DNA of 11,478 nt from CAZHRJ01 sp964534765 (lineage in GTDB: Bacteria; Lindowbacteria; 2-12-FULL-62-27), in NCBI GenBank assembly GCA_964534765.1, contig CAZHRJ010000101.1, positions 1 through 11,478 on the forward strand, written 5' to 3'. Shown here piece by piece: positions 1 through 6,484 of the stretch (positions are counted from its first letter, which is position 1; every line of letters begins with the position of its first letter). The translations under genes and the position numbers were made by a program. A model generated the notes under the pieces. It worked only from the letters and a program-made list of their open reading frames with translations. It made no database searches and was not told where the DNA came from.

Positions 1-212
1 TTTTTGCCATATAATGGGGGTTGCGTTAAGGCGGAGGACACAGGGGAAGCGCGAAAAATCGTTAGGTTGAAGGTGTAGGATAGAAGACGCAGAAGAGTTG
101 TCAGAAAGCGGAAGGGAAAGATCAAGAAGACGAAGAGGAAAGTTCGGAAGTAGAAAGTCGAGTGCCTCTGTGTTCTCCGCGCCTATTTTTTTCGGGAAGG
201 AGCGCCACGCCG
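1..212. other. Purine-rich, apparently non-coding leader region
   Basis: No convincing gene is seen here. Between 101 and 160 about 80% of plus-strand bases are purines (12 pyrimidines in 60), with many GAAG/AAGA-type runs, unlike the balanced GC-rich coding DNA elsewhere. A perfect TATAAT hexamer lies at 10-15, but any -35 box would fall outside the window, so a promoter can only be suspected. Two matching arms of an inverted repeat lie at 31-46 and 165-180. A short frame across 98-382 translates to Ser/Arg-rich low-complexity sequence and is not believable as protein. Confidence 0.5.
31..180. repeat. Imperfect inverted repeat with CACAGAGG-like arms
   Basis: The arm at 31-46 (GCGGAGGACACAGGGG) and the reverse complement of the arm at 165-180 (GCGGAGAACACAGAGG) agree at 14 of 16 positions. 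The arms enclose a purine-rich core of about 118 bases. Their wording resembles the 'cacagagg / ctctgtgttctc' intergenic repeats that recur in many bacterial genomes; that family link comes from memory and is not proven. The arms are too far apart for a simple hairpin terminator, so a decayed interspersed element is the likeliest reading. Confidence 0.35.
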
Positions 213-395
213 ATGGCGAATGTCAGTCTTCATATCCTGGAGTACCGAACCTCGCCACAAGCGCCACCGCCGCCGGACCAGCCGGCGCCGATCACGGCGC
301 CGCTGGAGCCGCCCAACACGAATTCAACAATGGCAACACAGAACCATTTCAACCGGTCAGTAGGTCTCGGCCAGGTGCTTGATATCATCGGTTAG
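213..395 (+). CDS. Doubtful small proline-rich protein (60 aa)
   Basis: An ATG at 213 opens a 60-codon frame ending in TAG at 393-395. A Shine-Dalgarno-like GGAAGGAG ends at 201, 11 bases before the ATG, which is long but usable. The product starts MANVSLHILEYR, has a Pro-rich middle (residues 15-36 hold about ten prolines) and ends in a hydrophobic GQVLDIIG. There is no signal peptide, membrane helix or recognised domain. Third-position G+C is about two thirds, compatible with coding but not decisive. It converges on the cyclic-nucleotide/GAF gene with only 21 bases between the stop codons. I do not recognise it; it may be a real small protein or a chance frame. Confidence 0.35.
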   Translation: MANVSLHILEYRTSPQAPPPPDQPAPITAPLEPPNTNSTMATQNHFNRSVGLGQVLDIIG

Positions 396-416
396 GCTCG
401 TCGTCGGACAATCCGC

Positions 417-1373
417 TTAAAACTTGATGTAATGCCTTTGCAGTTTTGACCGTGCGGCGTCTTCTTCACGGTGCCGGGCATTTAAGATGGCCTGGGCCGT
501 CTGAGAAGCGACGCCCATGCACAGGTTGAGATGGTTGGGAGTAAACTTCGATTTGGCCTGGTGCCCCAATACCAGCACACCCAGGACTTTTTCCTCGGCG
601 TGGAGCGGCACCAGCATCATCGACGGCGTTTCGTATCCCTCAAGATCGTCTTTTGAAAAACGCTCGTCCGATTCCACATCCACAATCAAGGTGGCCGCCC
701 CGTCCCGAAAGACCCGGCTCACAAGACCTTTGTCCTCGACCAATTTGAGCAGCGCCGACTGACCGGCGGGGAACCCATCTGATTCCCGGATTTCCAGCCC
801 ACCCGCCAGCTCATTTCGCAACACCAGCATGCCGCACGAAGCGCCGGTGGTCAGCAGGAGGCGGCGGAAGATGACGGAGGTGATGTCCTGAAGTTGCTTG
901 GCTTCACCGATCGTCTTGCCTGTTTCATAGAGCGTCACCAGTTCCGAGTTCGTCTGCCGGAGACGGCCGCTGACGGTCTGGATGATGCCGAACAGCAGAT
1001 TGGCGGCCGTGATCGCGTTTTTTCCGAGCAGATCCTGGAAGGCTTGGCTGGATATCCGAACGAGCGCCGACGGGCCCAGAGACACGACGGAGGCCGATCG
1101 GGGGCTTTTGTCGATGAGGGACATTTCGCCGAAGAAATCGCCGGCGGAGAGGATGGCAAGATCTTTCGATAGATTTTTCTGAGGGTCAATGACCTTGACG
1201 ATTTTGACCGCGCCCTCCAGGATGGCATACATGGCGTCGCCGGTTTCGCCCTCATTGAAGACCACCCCGTCGGCCGCGAACTGCTTTTCCTCGACAATGT
1301 TCGCCAGATCGGCGAGGACCGCGGGCTCGATGGTTGAAAAAATCGGCACCCTCTTCAGTCGCGCGGCTTCCAT
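417..1373 (-). CDS. Cyclic-nucleotide-binding domain plus GAF domain protein
   Basis: A cytosolic sensor protein of 318 residues. Residues about 8-135 form a cNMP-binding (CAP_ED) domain: the phosphate-binding cassette reads FFGEMSL then SPRSAS, with the expected Gly-Glu (82-83), Arg (92) and Ala-Ser (94-95), so it should bind cAMP or cGMP. A helical linker (about 135-165) leads into a GAF domain (about 165-300). There is no helix-turn-helix, so it is not a CRP-type transcription factor. The ATG at 1373 is chosen because it overlaps the upstream pilT stop as TGATG, with GGCGGGA eight bases upstream; a TTG one codon earlier is the alternative. It is the last gene of the operon, probably translationally coupled to pilT. 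Its output is unknown; binding to the motor or to another signalling protein is inferred from the neighbours. Confidence 0.88.
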   Translation of the reverse strand: MEAARLKRVPIFSTIEPAVLADLANIVEEKQFAADGVVFNEGETGDAMYAILEGAVKIVKVIDPQKNLSKDLAILSAGDFFGEMSLIDKSPRSASVVSLGPSALVRISSQAFQDLLGKNAITAANLLFGIIQTVSGRLRQTNSELVTLYETGKTIGEAKQLQDITSVIFRRLLLTTGASCGMLVLRNELAGGLEIRESDGFPAGQSALLKLVEDKGLVSRVFRDGAATLIVDVESDERFSKDDLEGYETPSMMLVPLHAEEKVLGVLVLGHQAKSKFTPNHLNLCMGVASQTAQAILNARHREEDAARSKLQRHYIKF

Positions 1374-2431
1374 CAACCGATTCCCGCCAGCCGCTTGAAA
1401 TCCGCGATGTTCGACGCCTTGGACATCGCGTCTTCCGGTGTGACGAGTCCCTCCTTGACGAGCTTGGCCAGACTCTGATCCATCGTGACCATTCCATGCT
1501 GAGCGCCGGTCTGGATGGCCGAATATATCTGGTGGGTCTTCCCCTCACGCAAAATGGCGGCGATCGCGGAGGTCACAATCATGACCTCTCGCGCCGCCAC
1601 GCGGCCCTGCCCATCCGCCCGCGGGACCAGAACCTGGCAGACCACGCCCTTGAGGGCTGTCGAGACCATGATCCGGATTTGTTCCTGCTGGTAGGGCGGG
1701 AAGACGTCGATGATGCGATCGACGGTCTGCGCGGCGTCCTGAGTGTGGAGGGTTGAAAAGAGCAGGTGCCCGGTCTCCGCGATGGTGAGCGCGGCCGCGA
1801 TGGTCTCCAGATCCCGCATTTCGCCCACGAGCACAACGTCCGGGTCCTCCCGCATCATGCCCTTGAGCGCGCGCGCAAACGAGTGCGTGTCGGAGCCGAG
1901 TTCGCGCTGGTTCACCGTGCACCGCTTGTGCGGATGCACCACCTCGATGGGATCCTCGATCGTGATGATGTGATGCTCCTTCTCCTCGTTAACCAGATTG
2001 ATCATCGACGCAAGCGTCGTCGACTTGCCGCTGCCCGTGGGACCGGTCACCAGCACCATTCCGCGGGGCAGCCGGGCGAGATTGCAGATGGACTCCGGCA
2101 GACCCAGATCCTCGGCCGTCGGGATCTTGTTGCCGATGGTCCGCATGACCGCGGCCACCGAACCCTTCTGGATGAAGACGTTCACCCGAAAGCGGGAGAC
2201 ATTCGGAATCCCGATAGAAAAATCAAGCTCTTTGTCCTCCTCGAATTTCGCTTTTTGCTCGTCCGTCAGAATGCTGTAGATGAGGGACTTGGTGTCGTCC
2301 CCCGTCAACGGATCATAGCCGCTTGGCAGAAGCTTGCCCGAAATCCGCAACATGGGCGGCTGGCCCACGGTGACGTGGAGGTCGGACGCGCCGTACTGAA
2401 TGGTGTACTGCAGGAGTTCCGCCATGTCCAT
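1373..2431 (-). CDS. pilT: Type IV pilus retraction ATPase PilT
   Basis: A hexameric cytoplasmic motor that depolymerises type IV pili to drive twitching and surface sensing. At 352 residues it has normal PilT length. Seen in order: N-terminal PAS-like domain (about 1-100), Walker A GPTGSGKSTT (130-139), Asp box TIEDPIE (157-163), Walker B around DPDVVLVGEMRD (196-207), His box AETGHLLFSTLHT (218-230) and the PilT C-terminal signature AIAAILREGKTHQI (289-302) followed by QTGAQHGMVTMDQSL. The last segment is close to the AIRNLIRE motif needed for retraction, so this is PilT rather than an extension ATPase, which would be longer and carry a tetracysteine site. Start ATG 2431 lies three bases after the upstream stop; a second ATG is two codons in. 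It is sandwiched between two cyclic-nucleotide-domain genes, suggesting joint control. Confidence 0.93.
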   Translation of the reverse strand: MDMAELLQYTIQYGASDLHVTVGQPPMLRISGKLLPSGYDPLTGDDTKSLIYSILTDEQKAKFEEDKELDFSIGIPNVSRFRVNVFIQKGSVAAVMRTIGNKIPTAEDLGLPESICNLARLPRGMVLVTGPTGSGKSTTLASMINLVNEEKEHHIITIEDPIEVVHPHKRCTVNQRELGSDTHSFARALKGMMREDPDVVLVGEMRDLETIAAALTIAETGHLLFSTLHTQDAAQTVDRIIDVFPPYQQEQIRIMVSTALKGVVCQVLVPRADGQGRVAAREVMIVTSAIAAILREGKTHQIYSAIQTGAQHGMVTMDQSLAKLVKEGLVTPEDAMSKASNIADFKRLAGIG

Positions 2432-2434
2432 ACG

Positions 2435-3418
2435 TCAGGCCACAAACCCTTTCCATTTTTCACGCAGCTGCTGCCGGTAGACCAGATCCAGCCCGAACTG
2501 TTTCGCCAGATTCGACAGAGGGAGGTTATCGCGGTCGGGCCGTTCGGCCATGGCATGGAGATCTTTTTCCAGATCGCCCATGCGATCCTTGAGACGGTCG
2601 CGCGCGGCGGTGTGGAGGACGTCCGCCCGACTCGAAAACGGCAGGACGCTGTCGATCACGGGGATTTCAGAATCGAGCCGGTCGATATCCATCGTCTGGA
2701 AATCGGCGAGGTATCTCGTCAGAATGACGATCTGTTCCGCGAGACTTTTTGCCGCCTCCCTGAAATTGAGCGCCGCCTCCAGACGCGGAACCCGAAAAGG
2801 GCTGAGATCCAGCGGCGCAAAGGACCGAAACCGGGTGGAGACCTGGGATTTGAATTTTTCCTCGACACCGTTTTGCCGGGCCAGGCGGAAAATGGTCGCA
2901 TGGTCGTCCTGGACATCCCTGTGGGTCAGCATGGCCGACAGAGAAATCTCATATTCCTGCCGGAGGCGCCGGATGTCCGCGGGCGCGAACCCCTCCTCGG
3001 CGACCCGGTGGTCGGCCATCAAATGGGCGAGGAGTGTGACGTAATGATCGATGGTGAGGCGCTGGTAATCCTCGACGCGCTTCTTGGTCATTCCCAGTCG
3101 GTGGATGAGGGTATTGATAAATTTGTTTCCCCATTCGTTCTGGAGCGTCAGTTTGCTGAAGAGGTCCTGGGCCAGATAGACATCAACCGCGGCCTCCTGG
3201 CGGGCGATCATCGTGGTGCTGCGCGGCCGGGCCAGAAGCGGCCCCAGTTCACCCGTAAAACTCGGCGCCTGGACCTCGCCGATGAGGATATCGCCTTTGA
3301 GGACAAGGAGGGACCCATTCAACACGAAAAAAATTTCCGCCGACGGACTCCCTTCCTTGATCAGCTTCTGCCCCCGGGAAACCGACATGGTCCGGATGGG
3401 CTGTACTCCGTGGATCAT
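2435..3418 (-). CDS. Cyclic-nucleotide-binding domain protein with unknown C-terminal helical region
   Basis: A soluble protein of 327 residues from the ATG at 3418. Residues about 4-105 are a cNMP-binding fold, with the phosphate cassette TGELGPLL followed by RPRSTT giving the key Gly-Glu (56-57), Arg (66) and Thr (68); binding of a cyclic nucleotide is likely though the cassette is less canonical than in the GAF partner. Residues about 110-327 are mostly charged amphipathic helix (for example around MGDLEKDLHAMAE) with no domain I recognise, and no HTH. The start is chosen because GGAG (3425-3428 on the plus strand, read in reverse) sits six bases before it; in-frame ATGs at 3466 and 3460 would add up to 16 residues but lack a ribosome site. 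It is the first gene of the operon and ends three bases before pilT. It might be a pilus-motor regulator (inference). Confidence 0.82.
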   Translation of the reverse strand: MIHGVQPIRTMSVSRGQKLIKEGSPSAEIFFVLNGSLLVLKGDILIGEVQAPSFTGELGPLLARPRSTTMIARQEAAVDVYLAQDLFSKLTLQNEWGNKFINTLIHRLGMTKKRVEDYQRLTIDHYVTLLAHLMADHRVAEEGFAPADIRRLRQEYEISLSAMLTHRDVQDDHATIFRLARQNGVEEKFKSQVSTRFRSFAPLDLSPFRVPRLEAALNFREAAKSLAEQIVILTRYLADFQTMDIDRLDSEIPVIDSVLPFSSRADVLHTAARDRLKDRMGDLEKDLHAMAERPDRDNLPLSNLAKQFGLDLVYRQQLREKWKGFVA

Positions 3419-3424
3419 GACATT

Positions 3425-3428
3425 CTCC
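3425..3428 (-). promoter_or_regulatory. Ribosome binding site deciding the start of the first cyclic-nucleotide gene
   Basis: Read on the minus strand this is GGAG followed by AATGTC and ATG (3418-3416), six bases of spacing. The two upstream in-frame ATGs have only a CCGCCGCCGG run before them, so this site favours the shorter protein. Confidence 0.55.
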
Positions 3429-3551
3429 ACTCCTGTCTGGGTTTCGGCCCATCCTGTCATAGACATCCGGCGGCGGCAAGACTGATGGGCGGCGCGGCTT
3501 GCGCCGGATCATCGAAGGATGCTAGTGTTGCGGGCCTGAGAGAAGGGAATG

Positions 3552-3557
3552 AGGAGG
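3552..3557 (+). promoter_or_regulatory. Strong Shine-Dalgarno (AGGAGG) for the OmpA-type lipoprotein
   Basis: AGGAGG stands six bases before the ATG at 3564. It lies inside the codons that would follow an in-frame ATG at 3549, so it argues that 3564 is the true start and also yields a proper lipoprotein signal peptide. Confidence 0.75.
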
Positions 3558-3563
3558 GTATCC

Positions 3564-4136
3564 ATGCAAGTGAAAACAGTTGTTGCCTGTGTCTGCGGTA
3601 TTGCGCTTCTGTCCGCCTGTGTCAGCAGCCGCGAATCGGCGAGGCGCGCCGAGGAGGCCAGTTTGCTGGCGGCGGAAAGGGCGGACCGTGACGATGACCG
3701 GATTCCGGACCGGGTGGATCAGTGCCCGGATGAGCCGGAAAGCCCGAATGACTATCGGGATCAGGACGGATGCCCTGACGTGGATCCATCCAAAGTCTGG
3801 CTGCCGGGGATGGTCACTTTTGAGGTCAATCGTCTCACCCCGGACTCAAAATCGGATGAGACCATCGCCGAAGGCGCGCGGCTGCTCCAGATCTATCCGA
3901 AATGGAAACTCCTGCTCGAAGGCCATGCGGACGGTTATGGCGCGGATGACTATAATGTGTCTGTTTCCCTCAAGAGAGCCGAGGCGGTCCGCGGCCGGTT
4001 GATCGAGAAATTCGGCATCAATCCGGCCCGGATAACAACGGCGGGCGTGGGGAAATCCAAGCCGAGGACGGAGAACGTCAACCGGGAATTGCGGAAGGCC
4101 AACCGGCGTGTCGATTTTCTCTTTTCCGAGGATTAG
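3564..4136 (+). CDS. OmpA-family peptidoglycan-binding lipoprotein
   Basis: A 190-residue envelope protein. Residues 1-19 are a lipoprotein signal peptide with lipobox LSAC and lipidated Cys19; Val20 follows, not Asp, so by the E. coli Lol rule it would go to the outer membrane. Residues about 40-75 are an acidic thrombospondin-type-3-like repeat (DRDDDRIPDRVDQCPDEPE) typical of calcium-binding linkers in OmpA-like proteins. Residues about 83-188 are the OmpA C-terminal domain, with the peptidoglycan-contacting Asp123 in GHADGYG and Arg138 in SLKRAEAV. It should tether the outer membrane to the cell wall. The start is set by the AGGAGG site. A PilT paralogue follows 38 bases later and is probably co-transcribed, which could link it to a pilus or an envelope machine, though this is inference. 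Pal would be an alternative name, but the TSP3 linker is unlike classical Pal. Confidence 0.9.
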   Translation: MQVKTVVACVCGIALLSACVSSRESARRAEEASLLAAERADRDDDRIPDRVDQCPDEPESPNDYRDQDGCPDVDPSKVWLPGMVTFEVNRLTPDSKSDETIAEGARLLQIYPKWKLLLEGHADGYGADDYNVSVSLKRAEAVRGRLIEKFGINPARITTAGVGKSKPRTENVNRELRKANRRVDFLFSED

Positions 4137-4174
4137 CAGCCCGCTGATCCCGATTCCCATCCAGGTTTGATCCC

Positions 4175-5284
4175 ATGCCGGATCTCATCCCAGCCAAAGA
4201 TGTCACCATCGGGTACCTGCTCCAGATCCTGGTCGAAAACAAAGGGTCCGATCTCCATGTGCAAACCGGGGATGCGCCGCGGGGACGCATCCGCGGCGAC
4301 CTGGTCACGTTTCCGGTCGAGCCGCTCGGCCCCGAGGACACGCGGCGGCTGGCCCGGGAGGTGCTGCAGGACGCGGAGCGATTTCTGACGTTTGAAAAAA
4401 CGCATGAATTTGACGCCGCCATCGCCATTGACGGCATCGGGCGGTTCCGCGCGAACCTGTTTTATCAACGCGGGAAAATCGGCATGGTCCTCCGAACCAT
4501 CGGAACAAAAATCGCCTCCGTCGACGACCTGAACCTGCCCCCGGTTCTGAAACAAATCTGCGAGGCAGACCACGGACTCATCCTGGTGACCGGCGCGACC
4601 GGCAGCGGCAAGTCAACGACGCTGGCGGCGATGCTCGACTACATCAATGCAAGCAAGGCCTACCACATCATGACGATCGAGGATCCGGTGGAATTCGTGC
4701 ACCAGAACAAGATGAGCTTGATCAATCAGCGCGAAGTCGGTACCGACACGCCGGCGTTTGCGTCGGCATTGAAGTACGTCCTGCGGCAGGACCCCGATGT
4801 CATCCTGATCGGCGAGATGCGGGACATCGAGACGGTGAGCGTCGCGCTGACCGCGGCTGAAACAGGCCATCTCGTGTTCGGCACGCTCCACACACAGGAC
4901 GCGGCCCAGTCGGTTGAACGCATCCTCAATCTCTATCCGGCGGACAAAATCCAGCAGGTCCGAATGCAGCTGTCGCTGGGTCTGCAGGCGATCCTCTGCC
5001 AGCGCCTGATTCCCAAAGCCGACGGGCACGGCCGGGCCGCGGCGATCGAGATACTGATCGCCACGCCCCGCATCCGGAAATTGCTGATGGAGGGCCAGAC
5101 GGCGAAACTGCCCGAAGCCGTCCAGGCGGCGCAGTCCGACGGCATGCAGACGTTCAATCAGGCGCTCGTGAAACTCGTCCAGGCCGGAACGGTGACCGAA
5201 GAGGACGCGCTGTCGGCGTCCTCCAAACCCGACGAGTTGAAACTGAATTTCAAGGGGATCTACTCTGGCACATCCGGGATGTGA
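4175..5284 (+). CDS. Second PilT/PilU-like twitching-motility ATPase
   Basis: A 369-residue secretion-motor ATPase of the PilT/GspE superfamily. The N-terminal domain is at about 1-110, Walker A GATGSGKSTT at 140-149, Asp box TIEDPVE at 167-173, Walker B DPDVILIGEMRD at 206-217 and His box AETGHLVFGTLHT at 228-240. All catalytic motifs are intact, so it should hydrolyse ATP. The C-terminus differs from the other PilT here: RIRKLLMEGQTAKLPE replaces the AIRNLIRE-type stretch, and it ends in LNFKGIYSGTSGM, a tail more like accessory PilT2/PilU proteins. It may assist the main PilT or power another filament. The ATG at 4175 has only a weak AGG nine bases upstream. Together with the preceding lipoprotein and following hydrolase (27-base gap) it forms a likely operon diverging from the pilT operon. 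No pilus extension ATPase, platform or pilin gene is in view. Confidence 0.9.
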   Translation: MPDLIPAKDVTIGYLLQILVENKGSDLHVQTGDAPRGRIRGDLVTFPVEPLGPEDTRRLAREVLQDAERFLTFEKTHEFDAAIAIDGIGRFRANLFYQRGKIGMVLRTIGTKIASVDDLNLPPVLKQICEADHGLILVTGATGSGKSTTLAAMLDYINASKAYHIMTIEDPVEFVHQNKMSLINQREVGTDTPAFASALKYVLRQDPDVILIGEMRDIETVSVALTAAETGHLVFGTLHTQDAAQSVERILNLYPADKIQQVRMQLSLGLQAILCQRLIPKADGHGRAAAIEILIATPRIRKLLMEGQTAKLPEAVQAAQSDGMQTFNQALVKLVQAGTVTEEDALSASSKPDELKLNFKGIYSGTSGM

Positions 5285-5311
5285 GCCAGTTCCCACAGAT
5301 CCCGCCCGGCA

Positions 5312-6142
5312 ATGATTATTTTTTTTCTCAAGGCGCTGGTCCTGTGCGCCGGAATGCTGGCGGTGCTCAAACTCTATATCGTCTACTATGAGCGGCGGCT
5401 TTTGTTTTTTCCGGTCCGGCAGATCAACCAGACGCCGGCCGAAGTGGGCCTGACCTATGAATGGCGACGATTTTTGACATACGACGGATACCAGTTGACC
5501 GGCTGGTGGATTCCGCATCCGCATCCGATCGCAACGATGCAGTTTTTCCACGGCAACGCCGGCAACATCGGCGACCGGATCCAATTCCTGACGTACCTGT
5601 ATGAGGCGGGGTTTTCAGTTTTTGTGTTCGATTACCGCGGCTACGGAGAGAGCGAGGGGAAACCGTCGGAGGAGGGCATCCTGATGGATGGGGACGCCGC
5701 CTACGAGGAGCTGACCACCCGGATCGGGGTCGATCCGGGCGAGATTGTGTTCTTTGGCCGATCCCTCGGCGGCGTGATCGCGGCCCACACCGCCCGGGGC
5801 CGGCCGATCCGAGGACTGATACTGGAGGGCACATTTTCGTCCGCGCGGGAGATGGCGGAGATTCTGTTTGCGCCGATCAGAATCCCACTCCTGTTTCTCC
5901 ATGTCAAACTGGATACGGTTTCCTATCTTGCCCGGCGGCGCTGTCCCCTGCTGGCCATCCACGGGACGCAGGACGAGGTCATCCCGTACCGAATGGGCCA
6001 GGACCTGTTTGAGAAGGCGAGCGAGCCCAAGACCTTTTTTTCAGTGGAGGGCGGCGGCCACAATGACTGCCATATGGTCGGCACGGCGACCTATCTGGAG
6101 CGGATTCGGACTTTCGCGTCAGATAGCCGTGGGATAAACTAA
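5312..6142 (+). CDS. Membrane-anchored alpha/beta hydrolase (ABHD13/BEM46-like)
   Basis: A 276-residue serine hydrolase of unknown substrate. Residues about 3-25 form one hydrophobic N-terminal membrane helix, followed by positive residues (YYERRLLFFP), consistent with a membrane-anchored catalytic domain. The fold markers are complete: oxyanion-hole motif HGNAGN (80-85), DYRGYGES (107-114), nucleophile elbow GRSLGG with Ser151, acid Asp221 in HGTQDEVIP, and catalytic His250 in GGGHND. This pattern matches the BEM46/ABHD13 family, whose members act as esterases, thioesterases or lipases with poorly known physiological substrates. The ATG at 5312 lacks a clear ribosome site and may rely on coupling to the PilT paralogue. 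Its TAA stop overlaps the TAG stop of the convergent STAS gene. Its role with pilus genes is not evident. Confidence 0.88.
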   Translation: MIIFFLKALVLCAGMLAVLKLYIVYYERRLLFFPVRQINQTPAEVGLTYEWRRFLTYDGYQLTGWWIPHPHPIATMQFFHGNAGNIGDRIQFLTYLYEAGFSVFVFDYRGYGESEGKPSEEGILMDGDAAYEELTTRIGVDPGEIVFFGRSLGGVIAAHTARGRPIRGLILEGTFSSAREMAEILFAPIRIPLLFLHVKLDTVSYLARRRCPLLAIHGTQDEVIPYRMGQDLFEKASEPKTFFSVEGGGHNDCHMVGTATYLERIRTFASDSRGIN

Positions 6143-6480
6143 GGCAGGACGAGATTCGGGGGCAGGGACTCGGAGGTCGATTGGATGATCATATCCAGCC
6201 GCGAGAATTTGAGGATGCGCTGGAGGTTTTCGCCGGCGCCGTAGATTTTCAAGTCGCCGCCGTTTTGGCGGATTTTCTGAGTGGCCAGCGCGGTGACGCC
6301 GATGGCCCAGGACGAGAGATGTTCGACTCCGGTCATGTCGATCAGGAGCGCATAGTTTTTTCGTTCGCTGATTTCATACAGACGTTTTCGATAACTTTCA
6401 ATGTTTTCCGGCCGGACATCGACACGGACACACAGGATTCCCGTGACGTCGTTCAATTCTCTAAAGTCAAATCCGATCAC
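6139..6480 (-). CDS. STAS-domain protein (anti-sigma-factor-antagonist-like)
   Basis: A 113-residue single STAS domain. In partner switching such proteins are phosphorylated on Ser/Thr by an RsbW/SpoIIAB-type kinase and reset by a PP2C phosphatase. The expected loop is at about residues 54-63, reading HLSSWAIGVT; the Ser pair (56-57) is present, but Trp replaces the small residue or Gly that normally follows, so phosphorylation or partner choice may differ. A GTG at 6480 is used as start, four bases after the phosphatase-kinase stop, with a GGGG eleven bases upstream. Being directly downstream of that fusion gene, it is probably its substrate. It is the last gene of the cluster, and its TAG stop shares bases with the TAA of the convergent hydrolase. 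A STAS output or scaffold role not involving a sigma factor is also possible. Confidence 0.87.
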   Translation of the reverse strand: MIGFDFRELNDVTGILCVRVDVRPENIESYRKRLYEISERKNYALLIDMTGVEHLSSWAIGVTALATQKIRQNGGDLKIYGAGENLQRILKFSRLDMIIQSTSESLPPNLVLP

Positions 6481-6484
6481 GGGA

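Larger units (their letters stand above)
3419..3563. promoter_or_regulatory. Divergent intergenic region with a GC-rich inverted repeat
   Basis: This 145-bp spacer separates the minus-strand cNMP/pilT operon from the plus-strand lipoprotein/PilT/hydrolase genes, so promoters for both should lie here. A perfect 6-bp inverted repeat, CGGCGC-N5-GCGCCG, spans 3490-3506 and could be an operator or small hairpin. On the plus strand TTGCGC (3499-3504) followed 18 bases later by TAGTGT (3523-3528) is a weak sigma-70-like pair. No clear minus-strand promoter and no convincing CRP-type palindrome were found. Confidence 0.4.

Noticed and set aside
98..382. A 94-codon plus-strand frame at the left edge
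   Set aside because: Its first half translates the purine-rich repeat-like DNA into Arg/Ser-rich low complexity, it has no good ribosome site, and it competes with the better-supported frame at 213.
396..416. A terminator between the small frame and the cNMP/GAF gene
   Set aside because: No GC-rich stem followed by a T run is present on either strand; 21 bases leave little room.
417..3418. Reading the two cNMP-domain proteins as CRP/FNR transcription factors
   Set aside because: Neither has a C-terminal helix-turn-helix; one carries a GAF domain and the other an unrelated helical region.
1766..3691. A 641-codon open frame on the plus strand, opposite pilT and the first cyclic-nucleotide gene
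   Set aside because: It is antisense to two genes with intact, recognisable motifs, shows no domain, is rich in Arg/His/Gly as expected of a GC-rich shadow frame, and runs out of frame into the lipoprotein gene.
1373..5284. Calling either PilT-type ATPase an extension motor (PilB/GspE)
   Set aside because: Both are only 350-370 residues long and lack the long N-terminal domain and tetracysteine zinc motif of PilB/GspE.
4613..5584. A 323-codon open frame on the minus strand opposite the second PilT gene
   Set aside because: It lies antisense to the complete ATPase core and part of the hydrolase, with His/Arg/Asp-rich sequence and no domain.
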